Part shown: one piece after another, positions 10,621 to 24,562 of the stretch
Position numbering within the stretch: the stretch's first letter is position 1
How the letters are laid out: the number at the start of each line of letters is the position of its first letter
Source of the DNA: Meghimatium bilineatum
Taxonomy: Eukaryota > Mollusca > Gastropoda > Stylommatophora > Philomycidae
Direction of reading: 5' to 3'
DNA: 64,000 nt
Assembly (NCBI GenBank): GCA_034231615.1
Contig: CM067306.1
Location: forward strand, 45,762,094 to 45,826,093
The notes under the pieces: generated by a model
Told to the model about the DNA's origin: nothing
The model's input: the letters and a program-made list of their open reading frames with translations, nothing else
The model's database searches: none
Program-made: the position numbers and the translations under genes

Positions 10621-12112
10621 GTGTATTGCAGTTTAGTACGTCAGAACTCGTTGTATTCTGGCATATTACTCACAAATTCATTGTACTGAAGCTTACTACA
10701 CTAGAATTGAGTATATTCTGGCCCATTACACATGATTTCGTTGTATTGCAGCTTCATACGTCAGAACACTGGCGTATTACACAAGAATTGGGTGTATTGC
10801 AGTGTAGTACGCCAAAACTCGTTGTATTCTGGAATATTACTCACACATTCATTGTAGTGAAGCTTACTACACTAGAATTGAGTGTATACTGGCCTATTGC
10901 ACATGATTTCGTTGTATTGCAGCTTAATACTTCAGAACACTGTCGTATACACAAGAATTGGGTGTATTGCAGTTTAGTACGCCAAAACTTGTTGTATTCT
11001 GGAATATTACTCACAAATTCATTGCACTGAAGCTTACTACACTATAATTGAGTGTATAGAGTCCTATTGCACATGATTTCTTTGTATTGCAGCTTAATAC
11101 GTCAGATCACTGGCGTATCACACAGGAATTTGGTGTATTCCAGTTTAGTACGGCAAACCTCGTTGTATTCTGGCATATTACTCACAAATTCATTGTACTG
11201 AAGCTTACTACACTAGAATTGAGTATATTCTGGCCCATTACACATGATTTCGTTGTATTGCAGCAATACGTCAGAACACTGGCGTATTACACACGAATTG
11301 GGTGTATTCCAGTTTAGTACGGCAAACCTCGTTGTATTCTGGCATATTACTCACTAATTTGGTGTACTGAAGCTTACTACACCATAACTCAGTGTTTGCT
11401 TGTCACAAATATGGTATGTTGTAGCTTACGTCGTTAGAACTGGCGTTACACACGAATTGAGTGTATTGCAGTTTAGTATGTCAGAACTCGTTGTATTCTG
11501 GCATATTACTCACAAATTCATTGTACTGAAGCTTACTACACTAGAATTGAATGTATTCTGGTCAATTACACATGATTTCGTTGTATTGCAGCTTAATACT
11601 TCAGAGCACTGGCGTATTAAACACGAATTGGGAGTATTGCAGTTTAGTACGCCAAAACTCGTTGTATTCTAGGATATTACTAACAAATTGGGTGCACTGA
11701 AACTTACTACACCACAATTCAGTGTTAGCTGATCACAAATATGGTATCTTGTAGTTTACTTCGTCAGAACTGGCGTTACACACGAATTGGGTGTATTGCA
11801 GTTTAGTACGTATGAACTCGTTGTATTCTGGCATATTACTCACAAATTCATTGTACTGAAGCTTACTAGACTAGAATTGAGTGTATACTGGCCCATTACA
11901 CATGATTTCGTTGTATTGCAGCTTAATACTTCAGAACACTGGCGTATTAAACACGAATTGGGAGTATTGCAGTTTACTACAACTCGTTGTATTGTGGCAT
12001 ATTACTCACTAATGTGGTGTACTAAAGATTACTACACCACAACACAGTTTGCTTGTCACAAATATGTATGTTGTAGCTTACTTCGTTAGAACTGAGGTTA
12101 CACACGAATTGA
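10621..12112 (+). repeat. 9-mer HOR LLLLSLSLS, left type, 1,492 bp (unit 3)
   Basis: Same monomer order and length as the preceding unit. Differences from unit 2 are scattered substitutions, for example TTTCGTTG versus TTTCGATG in some copies of the eighth monomer across the array. Confidence 0.93.
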
Positions 12113-14267
12113 GTGTATTGCAGTTTAGTACGTCAGAACTCGTTGTATTCTGGCATATTACTCACAAATTCATTGTACTGAAGCTTATTACACTAGAATT
12201 GAGTATATTCTGGCCCATTACACATGATTTCGTTGTATTGCAGCTTCATACGTCAGAACAATTGCGTATTACACAAGAATTGGGTGTATTGCAGTGTAGT
12301 ACGCCAAAACTCGTTGTATTCAGGAATATTACTCACACATTCATTGTAGTGAAGCTTACTACACTAGAATTGAGTGTATACTGGCCTATTGCACATGATT
12401 TCGTTGTATTGCAGCTTAATACTTCAGAACACTGTCGTATACACAGGAATTTGGTGTATTCCAGTTTAGTACGGCAAACCTCGTTGTATTCTGGCATATT
12501 ACAAATTCATTGTACTGAAGCTTACTACACTAGAATTGAGTATATTCTGGCCCATTACACATGATTTCGTTGTATTGCAGCTTAATACGTCAGATCACTG
12601 GCGTATCACACAGGAATTTGGTGTATTCCAGTTTAGTACGGCAAACCTCGTTGTATTCTGGCATATTACTCACTAATTTGGTGTACTGAAGCTTACTACA
12701 CCATAACTCAGTGTTTGCTTGTCACAAATATGGTATGTTGTAGCTTACGTCATTAGAACTGGCGTTACACACGAATTGAGTGTATTGCAGTTTAGTATGT
12801 CAGAACTCGTTGTATTCTGGCATATTACTCACAAATTCATTGTACTGAAGCTTACTAGACTAGAATTGAGTATATTCTGGCCCATTACACATGATTTCGT
12901 TGTATTGCAGCTTCATACGTCAGAACACGTGCGTATTACACACAAATTGGGTGTACTGCAGTTTAGTACGCCAAAACTTGTTGTATTCTGGCATATTAAT
13001 CACAAATTCATTGCACTGAAGCTTACTACACTAGAATTGAGTGTATAGAGTCCTATTGCACATGATTTCTTTGTATTGCAGCTTAATACGTCAGAACACT
13101 GGCGTATCACATAGGAATTTGGTGTATTCCAGTTTAGTACGGCAAACCTCGTTGTATTCTGGCATATTACTCACAAATTCATTGTACTGAAGCTTACTAC
13201 ACTAGAATTGAGTATATTCTGGCCCATTACACATGATTTCGTTGTATTGCAGCTTAATACGTCAGAACACTGGCGTATTACACACGAATTGGGTGTATTG
13301 CAGTTTAGTACACCAAAACTCGTTGTATTCTGGCATATTACTCACTAATTTGGTGTACTGAAGCTTACTACACCATAACTCAGTGTTTGCTTGTCACAAA
13401 TATGGTATTTTGTAGCTTACGTCGTTAGAACTGGCGTTACACACGAATTGAGTGTATTGCAGTTTAGTATGTCAGAACTCGTTGTATTCTGGCATATTAC
13501 TCACAAATTCATTGTACTGAAGCTTACTACACTAGAATTGAATGTATTCTGGTCAATTACACATGATTTCGTTGTATTGCAGCTTAATACTTCAGAGCAC
13601 TGGCGTATTAAACACGAGTTGGGAGTATTGCAGTTTAGTACGCCAAAACTCGTTGTATTCTAGGATATTACTAACAAATTTGGTGCACTGAAACTTACTA
13701 CACCACAATTCAGTGTTAGCTGATCACAAATATGGTATCTTGTAGTTTACTTCGTCAGAACTGGCGTTACACACGAATTGGGTGTATTGCAGTTTAGTTA
13801 GTATGAACTCGTTGTATTCTGGCATATTACTCACAAATTCATTGTACTGAAGCTTACTAGACTAGAATTGAGTGTATACTGGCCCATTTCGTTGTATTGC
13901 AGCTTAATACGTCAGAACACTGGCGTATCACATAGGAATTTGGTGTATTCCAGTTTAGTACGGCAAACCTCGTTGTATTCTGGCATATTACTCACAAATT
14001 CATTGTACTGAAGCTTACTACACTAGAATTGAGTATATTCTGGCCCATTACACATGATTTCGTTGTATTGCAGCTTAATACTTCAGAACACTGGCGTATT
14101 AAACACGAAATGGGAGTATTGCAGTTTACTACACCAACTCGTTGTATTGTGGCATATTACTCACTAATGTGGTGTACTAAAGATTACTACACCACAACAC
14201 AGTTTGCTTGTCACAAATATGTATGTTGTAGCTTACTTCGTTAGAACTGGCGTTACACACGAATTGA
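12113..14267 (+). repeat. Module of 13 monomers, 2,155 bp (copy 1)
   Basis: Order LLLSLLLSLSLLS, lengths 171,170,167,159,171,171,171,159,171,159,161,171,154. The 161-bp L (13,782-13,942) lost 10 bp in D (GGCCCATTTCG), a marker found only here and 10,295 bp downstream. Confidence 0.9.
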
Positions 14268-15429
14268 GTGTATTGCAGTTTAGTACGTCAGAACTCGTTG
14301 TATTCTGGCATATTACTCACAAATTCATTGTACTGAAGCTTACTACACTAGAGTTGAGTATATTCTGGCCCATTACACATGATTTCGTTGTATTGCAGCT
14401 TCATACGTCAGAACACTTGCGTATTACACACGAATTGGGTGTACTGCAGTTTAGTACGCCAAAACTTGTTGTATTCTGGAATATTACTCACAAATTCATT
14501 GTACTGAAGCTTACTACACTAGAATTGAGTGTATTCTGGCCTATTACACTTGATTTCGTTGTAGTGCAGCTTAAAACGTCAGAATACTTGCGTATTACGC
14601 ACGAATTGGGTGTATTGCAGTTTAAGTACACCAAAACTCGTTGCATTCTGGCAGATTACTCACTAATTTGTGTACTGAAGCTTACTACACCACAACTCAG
14701 TGTTTGCTTGTCACAAATATGGTATGTTGTAGCTTACTTCGTTAGAACTGGCGTTACACGCGAATTGAGTGTATTGCAGTTTAGTACGTCAGAACTCGTT
14801 GTATTCTGGCATATTACTCACAAATTCATTGTACTGAAGCTTACTACACTAGAATTGAATGTATTCTGGTCAATTACACATGATTTCGTTGTATTGCCTC
14901 TTAATACTTCAGAACACTGGCGTATTAAACACGAATTGGGTGTATTGCAGTTTAGTACGTATGAACTCGTTGTATTCTGGCATATTAATCACATATTCAT
15001 TGCACTGAAGCTTACTACACTAGAATTGAGTGTATACTGGCCTATTGCGCATGATTTCGTTGTATTGCAGCTTAATACGTCAGAAAACTGGCGCATCACA
15101 TACGAATTGGGTGTATTCCAGTTTAGTACGCCTAAACTCGTTGTATTCTGGCATATTACTCACAAATTCATTGTAAAGCTTACTACACTAGAATTGAGTA
15201 TATTCTGGCCCATTATACATGATTTCGTTGTATTGCATCTTCATACGTCAGAACACTGGAGTATACACAAATTGGGAGTATTGCAGTTTACTACACCAAC
15301 TCGTTGTATTGTGGCATATTACTCACTAATGTGGTGTACTGAAGATTACTACACCACAACACAGTTTGCTTGTCACAAATATGTATGTTGTAGCTTACTT
15401 CGTTAGAACTGGCGTTACACACGAATTGA
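14268..15429 (+). repeat. Module LLSLLLS, 1,162 bp (copy 1)
   Basis: Lengths 171+171+159+171+171+165+154. The S is Sd-like (31-bp A part, 29-bp C part). The 165-bp L combines the 27-bp C part with a 48-bp E. A single frame stays open across the whole module (see rejected items). Confidence 0.9.
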
Positions 15430-16098
15430 GTGTATTGCAGTTTAGTACGTCAGAACTTAGTTGTATTCTGGCATATTACTCACAAATTCATTGTACTGAA
15501 GCTTACTACACGAGAATTGAGTATATTCTGGCCCATTACACATGATTTCGTTGTATTGCAGCTTCATACGTCAGAACACTGGCGTACACACACGAATGGG
15601 GTGTTCTGCAGTTTAGTACACCAAAACTCGTTGTATTCTGGTATATTAATCACAAATTCAATGTACTGAAGCTTACTATACTAGAATTGAGTGTATACTG
15701 GCATATTGCACATGACTTCGTTGTATTGCAGCTTAATACGTCAGAACACTGGCGTATTACACAAGAATTGGCTGTATTGCAGTGTAGTACGCCAAAACTC
15801 GTTGTATTCTGGAATATTACTCACACATTCATTGTAGTGAAGCTTACTAGACTAGAATTGAGTGTATACTGGCCCATTACACATTATTTCGTTGTATTGC
15901 AGCTTAATACTTCAGAACACTGGCGTATTAAACACGAATTGGGAGTATTGCAGTTTACTACACCAACTCGTTGTATTGTGGCATATTACTCACTAATGTA
16001 TGGTGTACTGAAGATTACTACACCACAACACAGTTTGCTTGTCACAAATATGTATGTTGTAGCTTACTTCGTTAGAACTGGCGTTACACACGAATTGA
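15430..16098 (+). repeat. Module LLLS, 669 bp (copy 1)
   Basis: 171+171+171+156. First L has GAACTTAG in A and CACGAGAATTG in C. Confidence 0.9.
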
Positions 16099-17602
16099 GT
16101 GTATTGCAGTTTAGTACGTCAGAACTCGTTGTATTCTGGCATATTACTCACAAATTCATGTACTGAAGCTTACTACACTAGAATTGAGTATATTCTGGTC
16201 CATTACACATGATTTCGTTGTATTGCAGCTTCATACGTCATAACACTGGCGTATACACACGAATTGGGTGTTCTGCAGTTTAGTACACCAAAACTCGTTG
16301 TATTCTGGCATATTAATCACAAATTCAATGTACTGAAGCTTACTATACTAGAATTGAGTGTATACTGGCCTATTGAACATGATTTCGTTGTATTGCAGCT
16401 TAATACATCAGAACACTGGCGTATTACACAAGAATTGGGTGTATTGCAGTGTAGTACGCCAAAACTCGTTGTATTCTGGAATATTACTCACACATTCATT
16501 GTAGTGAAGCTTACTACACTAGAATTGAGTGTATGCTGGCCTATTGCACATGATTTCGTTGTATTGCAGCTTAATACTTCAGAACACTGTCGTATACACA
16601 AGAATTGGGTGTATTGCAGTTTAGTACGCCAAAACTTGTTGTATTCTGGAATATTACTCACAAATTCATTGCACTGAAGCTTACTACACTATAATTGAGT
16701 GTATAGAGTCCTATTGCACATGATTTCTTTGTATTGCAGCTTAATACGTCAGATCACTGGCGTATCACACAGGAATTTGGTGTATTCCAGTTTAGTACGG
16801 CAAACCTCGTTGTATTCTGGCATATTACTCACAAATTCATTGTACTGAAGCTTACTACACTAGAATTGAGTATATTCTGGCCCATTACACATGATTTCGT
16901 TGTATTGCAGCAATACTTCAGAGCACTGGCGTATTAAACACGAATTGGGAGTATTGCAGTTTAGTACGCCAAAACTCGTTGTATTCTAGGATATTACTAA
17001 CAAATTGGGTGCACTGAAACTTACTACACCACAATTCAGTGTTAGCTGATCACAAATATGGTATCTTGTAGTTTACTTCGTCAGAACTGGCGTTACACAC
17101 GAATTGGGTGTATTGCAGTTTAGTACGTATGAACTCGTTGTATTCTGGCATATTACTCACAAATTCATTGTACTGAAGCTTACTAGACTAGAATTGAGTA
17201 TATTCTGGCCCATTACACATGATTTCGTTGTATTGCAGCTTAATACTTCAGAAACTGGTGTATTAAACACGAATTGGGAGTATTGCAGTTTAGTACGCCA
17301 AAACTCGTTGTATTCTGGCATATTAATCACAAATTCATTGTACTGAAGCTTACTACACTAGAATTGAGTGTATACTGGCCTATTGCACATGATTTCGTTG
17401 TATTGCAGCTTAATACTTCAGAACACTGGCGTATTAAACACGAATTGGGAGTATTGCAGTTTACTACACCAACTCGTTGTATTGTGGCATATTACTCATT
17501 AATGTGGTGTACTGAAGATTACTACACCACAACACAGTTTGCTTGTCACAAATATGTATGTTGTAGCTTACTTCGTTAGAACTGGCGTTACACACGAATT
17601 GA
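16099..17602 (+). repeat. Module LLLLLSLLS, 1,504 bp (copy 1)
   Basis: Lengths 169+171+170+171+169+159+170+171+154. The fourth and fifth L join a left-type 9-mer start to an Sa-L pair, so Sb and its partner L are skipped relative to the 9-mer. Confidence 0.89.
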
Positions 17603-18271
17603 GTGTATTGCAGTTTAGTACGTCAGAACTTAGTTGTATTCTGGCATATTACTCACAAATTCATTGTACTGAAGCTTACTACACGAGAATTGAGTATATT
17701 CTGGCCCATTACACATGATTTCGTTGTATTGCAGCTTCATACGTCAGAACACTGGCGTACACACACGAATTGGGTGTTCTGCAGTTTAGTACACCAAACC
17801 TCGTTGTATTCTGGTATATTAATCACAAATTCAATGTACTGAAGCTTACTATACTAGAATTGAGTGTATACTGGCATATTGCACATGACTTCATTGTATT
17901 GCAGCTTAATACGTCAGAACACTGGCGTATTACACAAGAATTGGCTGTATTGCAGTGTAGTACGCCAAAACTCGTTGTATTCTGGAATATTACTCACACA
18001 TTCATTGTAGTGAAGCTTACTAGACTAGAATTGAGTGTATACTGGCCCATTACACATTATTTCGTTGTATTGCAGCTTAATACTTCAGAACACTGGCGTA
18101 TTAAACACGAATTGGGAGTATTGCAGTTTACTACACCAACTCGTTGTATTGTGGCATATTACTCACTAATGTATGGTGTACTGAAGATTACTACACCACA
18201 ACACAGTTTGCTTGTCACAAATATGTATGTTGTAGCTTACTTCGTTAGAACTGGCGTTACACACGAATTGA
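17603..18271 (+). repeat. Module LLLS, 669 bp (copy 1, second in series)
   Basis: 171+171+171+156. Close to 15,430-16,098 but with CCAAACCTCG in the second L. The same sequence type reappears at about 42.9 and 47.5 kb. Confidence 0.9.
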
Positions 18272-19423
18272 GTGTATTGCAGTTTAGTACGTCAGAACTC
18301 GTTGTATTCTGGAATATTACTCACACATTCATTGTAGTGAAGCTTACTACACTAGAATTGAGTGTATACTGGCCTATTGCACATGATTTCGTTGTATTGC
18401 AGCTTAATACTTCAGAACACTGTCGTATACACAAGAATTGGGTGTATTGCAGTTTAGTACGCCAAAACTTGTTGTATTCTGGAATATTACTCACAAATTC
18501 ATTGCACTGAAGCTTACTACACTATAATTGAGTGTATAGAGTCCTATTGCACATGATTTCTTTGTATTGCAGCTTAATACGTCAGATCACTGGCGTATCA
18601 CACAGGAATTTGGTGTATTCCAGTTTAGTACGGCAAACCTCGTTGTATTCTGGCATATTACTCACTAATTTGGTGTACTGAAGCTTACTACACCATAACT
18701 CAGTGTTTGCTTGTCACAAATATGGTATGTTGTAGCTTACGTCGTTAGAACTGGCGTTACACACGAATTGAGTGTATTGCAGTTTAGTATGTCAGAACTC
18801 GTTGTATTCTGGCATATTACTCACAAATTCATTGTACTGAAGCTTACTACACTAGAATTGAATGTATTCTGGTCAATTACACATGATTTCGTTGTATTGC
18901 AGCTTAATACTTCAGAGCACTGGCGTATTAAACACGAATTGGGAGTATTGCAGTTTAGTACGCCAAAACTCGTTGTATTCTAGGATATTACTAACAAATT
19001 GGGTGCACTGAAACTTACTACACCACAATTCAGTGTTAGCTGATCACAAATATGGTATCTTGTAGTTTACTTCGTCAGAACTGGCGTTACACACGAATTG
19101 GGTGTATTGCAGTTTAGTACGTATGAACTCGTTGTATTCTGGCATATTACTCACAAATTCATTGTACTGAAGCTTACTAGACTAGAATTGAGTGTATACT
19201 GGCCCATTACACATGATTTCGATGTATTGCAGCTTAATACTTCAGAACACTGGCGTATTAAACACGAATTGGGAGTATTGCAGTTTACTACAACTCGTTG
19301 TATTGTGGCATATTACTCACTAATGTGGTGTACTAAAGATTACTACACCACAACACAGTTTGCTTGTCACAAATATGTATGTTGTAGCTTACTTCGTTAG
19401 AACTGGCGTTACACACGAATTGA
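18272..19423 (+). repeat. Module LLSLSLS, 1,152 bp, a 9-mer lacking two L
   Basis: Lengths 170+171+159+171+159+171+151. Its first monomer is a hybrid: A part of the first 9-mer L fused to the rest of the second L (GTATTCTGGAATATTACTCA). The fourth L is also absent. The two losses (171 and 169 bp) account for 1,492 minus 340. The super-unit junction at 18,613 lies at the Sb monomer. Confidence 0.9.
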
Positions 19424-20915
19424 GTGTATTGCAGTTTAGTACGTCAGAACTCGTTGTATTCTGGCATATTACTCACAAATTCATTGTACTGAAGCTTACT
19501 ACACTAGAATTGAGTATATTCTGGCCCATTACACATGATTTCGTTGTATTGCAGCTTCATACGTCAGAACACTGGCTTATTACACAAGAATTGGGTGTAT
19601 TGCAGTGTAGTACGCCAAAACTCGTTGTATTCAGGAATATTACTCACACATTCATTGTAGTGAAGCTTACTACACTAGAATTGAGTGTATACTGGCCTAT
19701 TGCACATGATTTCGTTGTATTGCAGCTTAATACTTCAGAACACTGTCGTATACACAAGAATTGGGTGTATTGCAGTTTAGTACGCCAAAACTTGTTGTAT
19801 TCTGGAATATTACTCACAAATTCATTGCACTGAAGCTTACTACACTATAATTGAGTGTATAGAGTCCTATTGCACATGATTTCTTTGTATTGCAGCTTAA
19901 TACGTCAGATCACTGGCGTATCACACAGGAATTTGGTGTATTCCAGTTTAGTACGGCAAACCTCGTTGTATTCTGGCATATTACTCACAAATTCATTGTA
20001 CTGAAGCTTACTACACTAGAATTGAGTATATTCTGGCCCATTACACATGATTTCGTTGTATTGCAGCAATACGTCAGAACACTGGCGTATTACACACGAA
20101 TTGGGTGTATTCCAGTTTAGTACGGCAAACCTCGTTGTATTCTGGCATATTACTCACTAATTTGGTGTACTGAAGCTTACTACACCATAACTCAGTGTTT
20201 GCTTGTCACAAATATGGTATGTTGTAGCTTACGTCGTTAGAACTGGCGTTACACACGAATTGAGTGTATTGCAGTTTAGTATGTCAGAACTCGTTGTATT
20301 CTGGCATATTACTCACAAATTCATTGTACTGAAGCTTACTACACTAGAATTGAATGTATTCTGGTCAATTACACATGATTTCGTTGTATTGCAGCTTAAT
20401 ACTTCAGAGCACTGGCGTATTAAACACGAATTGGGAGTATTGCAGTTTAGTACGCCAAAACTCGTTGTATTCTAGGATATTACTAACAAATTGGGTGCAC
20501 TGAAACTTACTACACCACAATTCAGTGTTAGCTGATCACAAATATGGTATCTTGTAGTTTACTTCGTCAGAACTGGCGTTACACACGAATTGGGTGTATT
20601 GCAGTTTAGTACGTATGAACTCGTTGTATTCTGGCATATTACTCACAAATTCATTGTACTGAAGCTTACTAGACTAGAATTGAGTGTATACTGGCCCATT
20701 ACACATGATTTCGTTGTATTGCAGCTTAATACTTCAGAACACTGGCGTATTAAACACGAATTGGGAGTATTGCAGTTTACTACAACTCGTTGTATTGTGG
20801 CATATTACTCACTAATGTGGTGTACTAAAGATTACTACACCACAACACAGTTTGCTTGTCACAAATATGTATGTTGTAGCTTACTTCGTTAGAACTGGCG
20901 TTACACACGAATTGA
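19424..20915 (+). repeat. 9-mer HOR, left type, 1,492 bp (super-unit copy 2)
   Basis: Counterpart of 9,129-10,620, order LLLL-Sb-L-Sa-L-Sc. Confidence 0.93.
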
Positions 20916-22407
20916 GTGTATTGCAGTTTAGTACGTCAGAACTCGTTGTATTCTGGCATATTACTCACAAATTCATTGTACTGAAGCTTACTACACTAGA
21001 ATTGAGTATATTCTGGCCCATTACACATGATTTCGTTGTATTGCAGCTTCATACGTCAGAACACTGGCGTATTACACAAGAATTGGGTGTATTGCAGTGT
21101 AGTACGCCAAAACTCGTTGTATTCTGGAATATTACTCACACATTCATTGTAGTGAAGCTTACTACACTAGAATTGAGTGTATACTGGCCTATTGCACATG
21201 ATTTCGTTGTATTGCAGCTTAATACTTCAGAACACTGTCGTATACACAAGAATTGGGTGTATTGCAGTTTAGTACGCCAAAACTTGTTGTATTCTGGAAT
21301 ATTACTCACAAATTCATTGCACTGAAGCTTACTACACTATAATTGAGTGTATAGAGTCCTATTGCACATGATTTCTTTGTATTGCAGCTTAATACGTCAG
21401 ATCACTGGCGTATCACACAGGAATTTGGTGTATTCCAGTTTAGTACGGCAAACCTCGTTGTATTCTGGCATATTACTCACAAATTCATTGTACTGAAGCT
21501 TACTACACTAGAATTGAGTATATTCTGGCCCATTACACATGATTTCGTTGTATTGCAGCAATACGTCAGAACACTGGCGTATTACACACGAATTGGGTGT
21601 ATTCCAGTTTAGTACGGCAAACCTCGTTGTATTCTGGCATATTACTCACTAATTTGGTGTACTGAAGCTTACTACACCATAACTCAGTGTTTGCTTGTCA
21701 CAAATATGGTATGTTGTAGCTTACGTCGTTAGAACTGGCGTTACACACGAATTGAGTGTATTGCAGTTTAGTATGTCAGAACTCGTTGTATTCTGGCATA
21801 TTACTCACAAATTCATTGTACTGAAGCTTACTACACTAGAATTGAATGTATTCTGGTCAATTACACATGATTTCGTTGTATTGCAGCTTAATACTTCAGA
21901 GCACTGGCGTATTAAACACGAATTGGGAGTATTGCAGTTTAGTACGCCAAAACTCGTTGTATTCTAGGATATTACTAACAAATTGGGTGCACTGAAACTT
22001 ACTACACCACAATTCAGTGTTAGCTGATCACAAATATGGTATCTTGTAGTTTACTTCGTCAGAACTGGCGTTACACACGAATTGGGTGTATTGCAGTTTA
22101 GTACGTATGAACTCGTTGTATTCTGGCATATTACTCACAAATTCATTGTACTGAAGCTTACTAGACTAGAATTGAGTGTATACTGGCCCATTACACATGA
22201 TTTCGTTGTATTGCAGCTTAATACTTCAGAACACTGGCGTATTAAACACGAATTGGGAGTATTGCAGTTTACTACAACTCGTTGTATTGTGGCATATTAC
22301 TCACTAATGTGGTGTACTAAAGATTACTACACCACAACACAGTTTGCTTGTCACAAATATGTATGTTGTAGCTTACTTCGTTAGAACTGGCGTTACACAC
22401 GAATTGA
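20916..22407 (+). repeat. 9-mer HOR, left type, 1,492 bp (super-unit copy 2)
   Basis: Counterpart of 10,621-12,112. Confidence 0.93.
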
Positions 22408-24562
22408 GTGTATTGCAGTTTAGTACGTCAGAACTCGTTGTATTCTGGCATATTACTCACAAATTCATTGTACTGAAGCTTACTACACTAGAATTGAGTA
22501 TATTCTGGCCCATTACACATGATTTCGTTGTATTGCAGCTTCATACGTCAGAACAATTGCGTATTACACAAGAATTGGGTGTATTGCAGTGTAGTACGCC
22601 AAAACTCGTTGTATTCAGGAATATTACTCACACATTCATTGTAGTGAAGCTTACTACACTAGAATTGAGTGTATACTGGCCTATTGCACATGATTTCGTT
22701 GTATTGCAGCTTAATACTTCAGAACACTGTCGTATACACAGGAATTTGGTGTATTCCAGTTTAGTACGGCAAACCTCGTTGTATTCTGGCATATTACAAA
22801 TTCATTGTACTGAAGCTTACTACACTAGAATTGAGTATATTCTGGCCCATTACACATGATTTCGTTGTATTGCAGCTTAATACGTCAGATCACTGGCGTA
22901 TCACACAGGAATTTGGTGTATTCCAGTTTAGTACGGCAAACCTCGTTGTATTCTGGCATATTACTCACTAATTTGGTGTACTGAAGCTTACTACACCATA
23001 ACTCAGTGTTTGCTTGTCACAAATATGGTATGTTGTAGCTTACGTCATTAGAACTGGCGTTACACACGAATTGAGTGTATTGCAGTTTAGTATGTCAGAA
23101 CTCGTTGTATTCTGGCATATTACTCACAAATTCATTGTACTGAAGCTTACTAGACTAGAATTGAGTATATTCTGGCCCATTACACATGATTTCGTTGTAT
23201 TGCAGCTTCATACGTCAGAACACGTGCGTATTACACACGAATTGGGTGTACTGCAGTTTAGTACGCCAAAACTTGTTGTATTCTGGCATATTAATCACAA
23301 ATTCATTGCACTGAAGCTTACTACACTAGAATTGAGTGTATAGAGTCCTATTGCACATGATTTCTTTGTATTGCAGCTTAATACGTCAGAACACTGGCGT
23401 ATCACATAGGAATTTGGTGTATTCCAGTTTAGTACGGCAAACCTCGTTGTATTCTGGCATATTACTCACAAATTCATTGTACTGAAGCTTACTACACTAG
23501 ATTTGAGTATATTCTGGCCCATTACACATGATTTCGTTGTATTGCAGCTTAATACGTCAGAACACTGGCGTATTACACACGAATTGGGTGTATTGCAGTT
23601 TAGTACACCAAAACTCGTTGTATTCTGGCATATTACTCACTAATTTGGTGTACTGAAGCTTACTACACCATAACTCAGTGTTTGCTTGTCACAAATATGG
23701 TATTTTGTAGCTTACGTCGTTAGAACTGGCGTTACACACGAATTGAGTGTATTGCAGTTTAGTATGTCAGAACTCGTTGTATTCTGGCATATTACTCACA
23801 AATTCATTGTACTGAAGCTTACTACACTAGAATTGAATGTATTCTGGTCAATTACACATGATTTCGTTGTATTGCAGCTTAATACTTCAGAGCACTGGCG
23901 TATTAAACACGAGTTGGGAGTATTGCAGTTTAGTACGCCAAAACTCGTTGTATTCTAGGATATTACTAACAAATTTGGTGCACTGAAACTTACTACACCA
24001 CAATTCAGTGTTAGCTGATCACAAATATGGTATCTTGTAGTTTACTTCGTCAGAACTGGCGTTACACACGAATTGGGTGTATTGCAGTTTAGTTAGTATG
24101 AACTCGTTGTATTCTGGCATATTACTCACAAATTCATTGTACTGAAGCTTACTAGACTAGAATTGAGTGTATACTGGCCCATTTCGTTGTATTGCAGCTT
24201 AATACGTCAGAACACTGGCGTATCACATAGGAATTTGGTGTATTCCAGTTTAGTACGGCAAACCTCGTTGTATTCTGGCATATTACTCACAAATTCATTG
24301 TACTGAAGCTTACTACACTAGAATTGAGTATATTCTGGCCCATTACACATGATTTCGTTGTATTGCAGCTTAATACTTCAGAACACTGGCGTATTAAACA
24401 CGAAATGGGAGTATTGCAGTTTACTACACCAACTCGTTGTATTGTGGCATATTACTCACTAATGTGGTGTACTAAAGATTACTACACCACAACACAGTTT
24501 GCTTGTCACAAATATGTATGTTGTAGCTTACTTCGTTAGAACTGGCGTTACACACGAATTGA
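22408..24562 (+). repeat. Module of 13 monomers, 2,155 bp (copy 2)
   Basis: Counterpart of 12,113-14,267, including the 10-bp D deletion near 24,164 and the 4-bp B deletion near 22,790. Confidence 0.92.

Larger units (their letters stand above)
8318..18612 (+). repeat. 10,295-bp super-unit, copy 1
   Basis: Every landmark in this interval recurs exactly 10,295 bp downstream (for example 8416/18711, 13391/23686, 14204/24499, 17104/27399). In Sc-phased terms the unit is modules of 1492+1492+2155+1162+669+1504+669+1152 bp, which sum to 10,295. Left and right edges lie in near-identical A sub-repeats (GTGTATTCCAG), the place expected for unequal crossover; the exact breakpoint is ambiguous by a few bases. 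Confidence 0.93.

Noticed and set aside
14204-15406. 400-codon open frame (and those at 24,499-25,701, 6,910-8,046, and many of 60-250 codons) as protein genes
   Set aside because: The frames translate the satellite itself, start at TTG or GTG codons inside monomers, and run through S-monomer ends. Fixed TAG codons (GTGTATAGAG, CACATAGG) and monomer lengths of 151, 154, 158, 169 and 170 bp break the frame freely, so there is no sign of selection to stay open.
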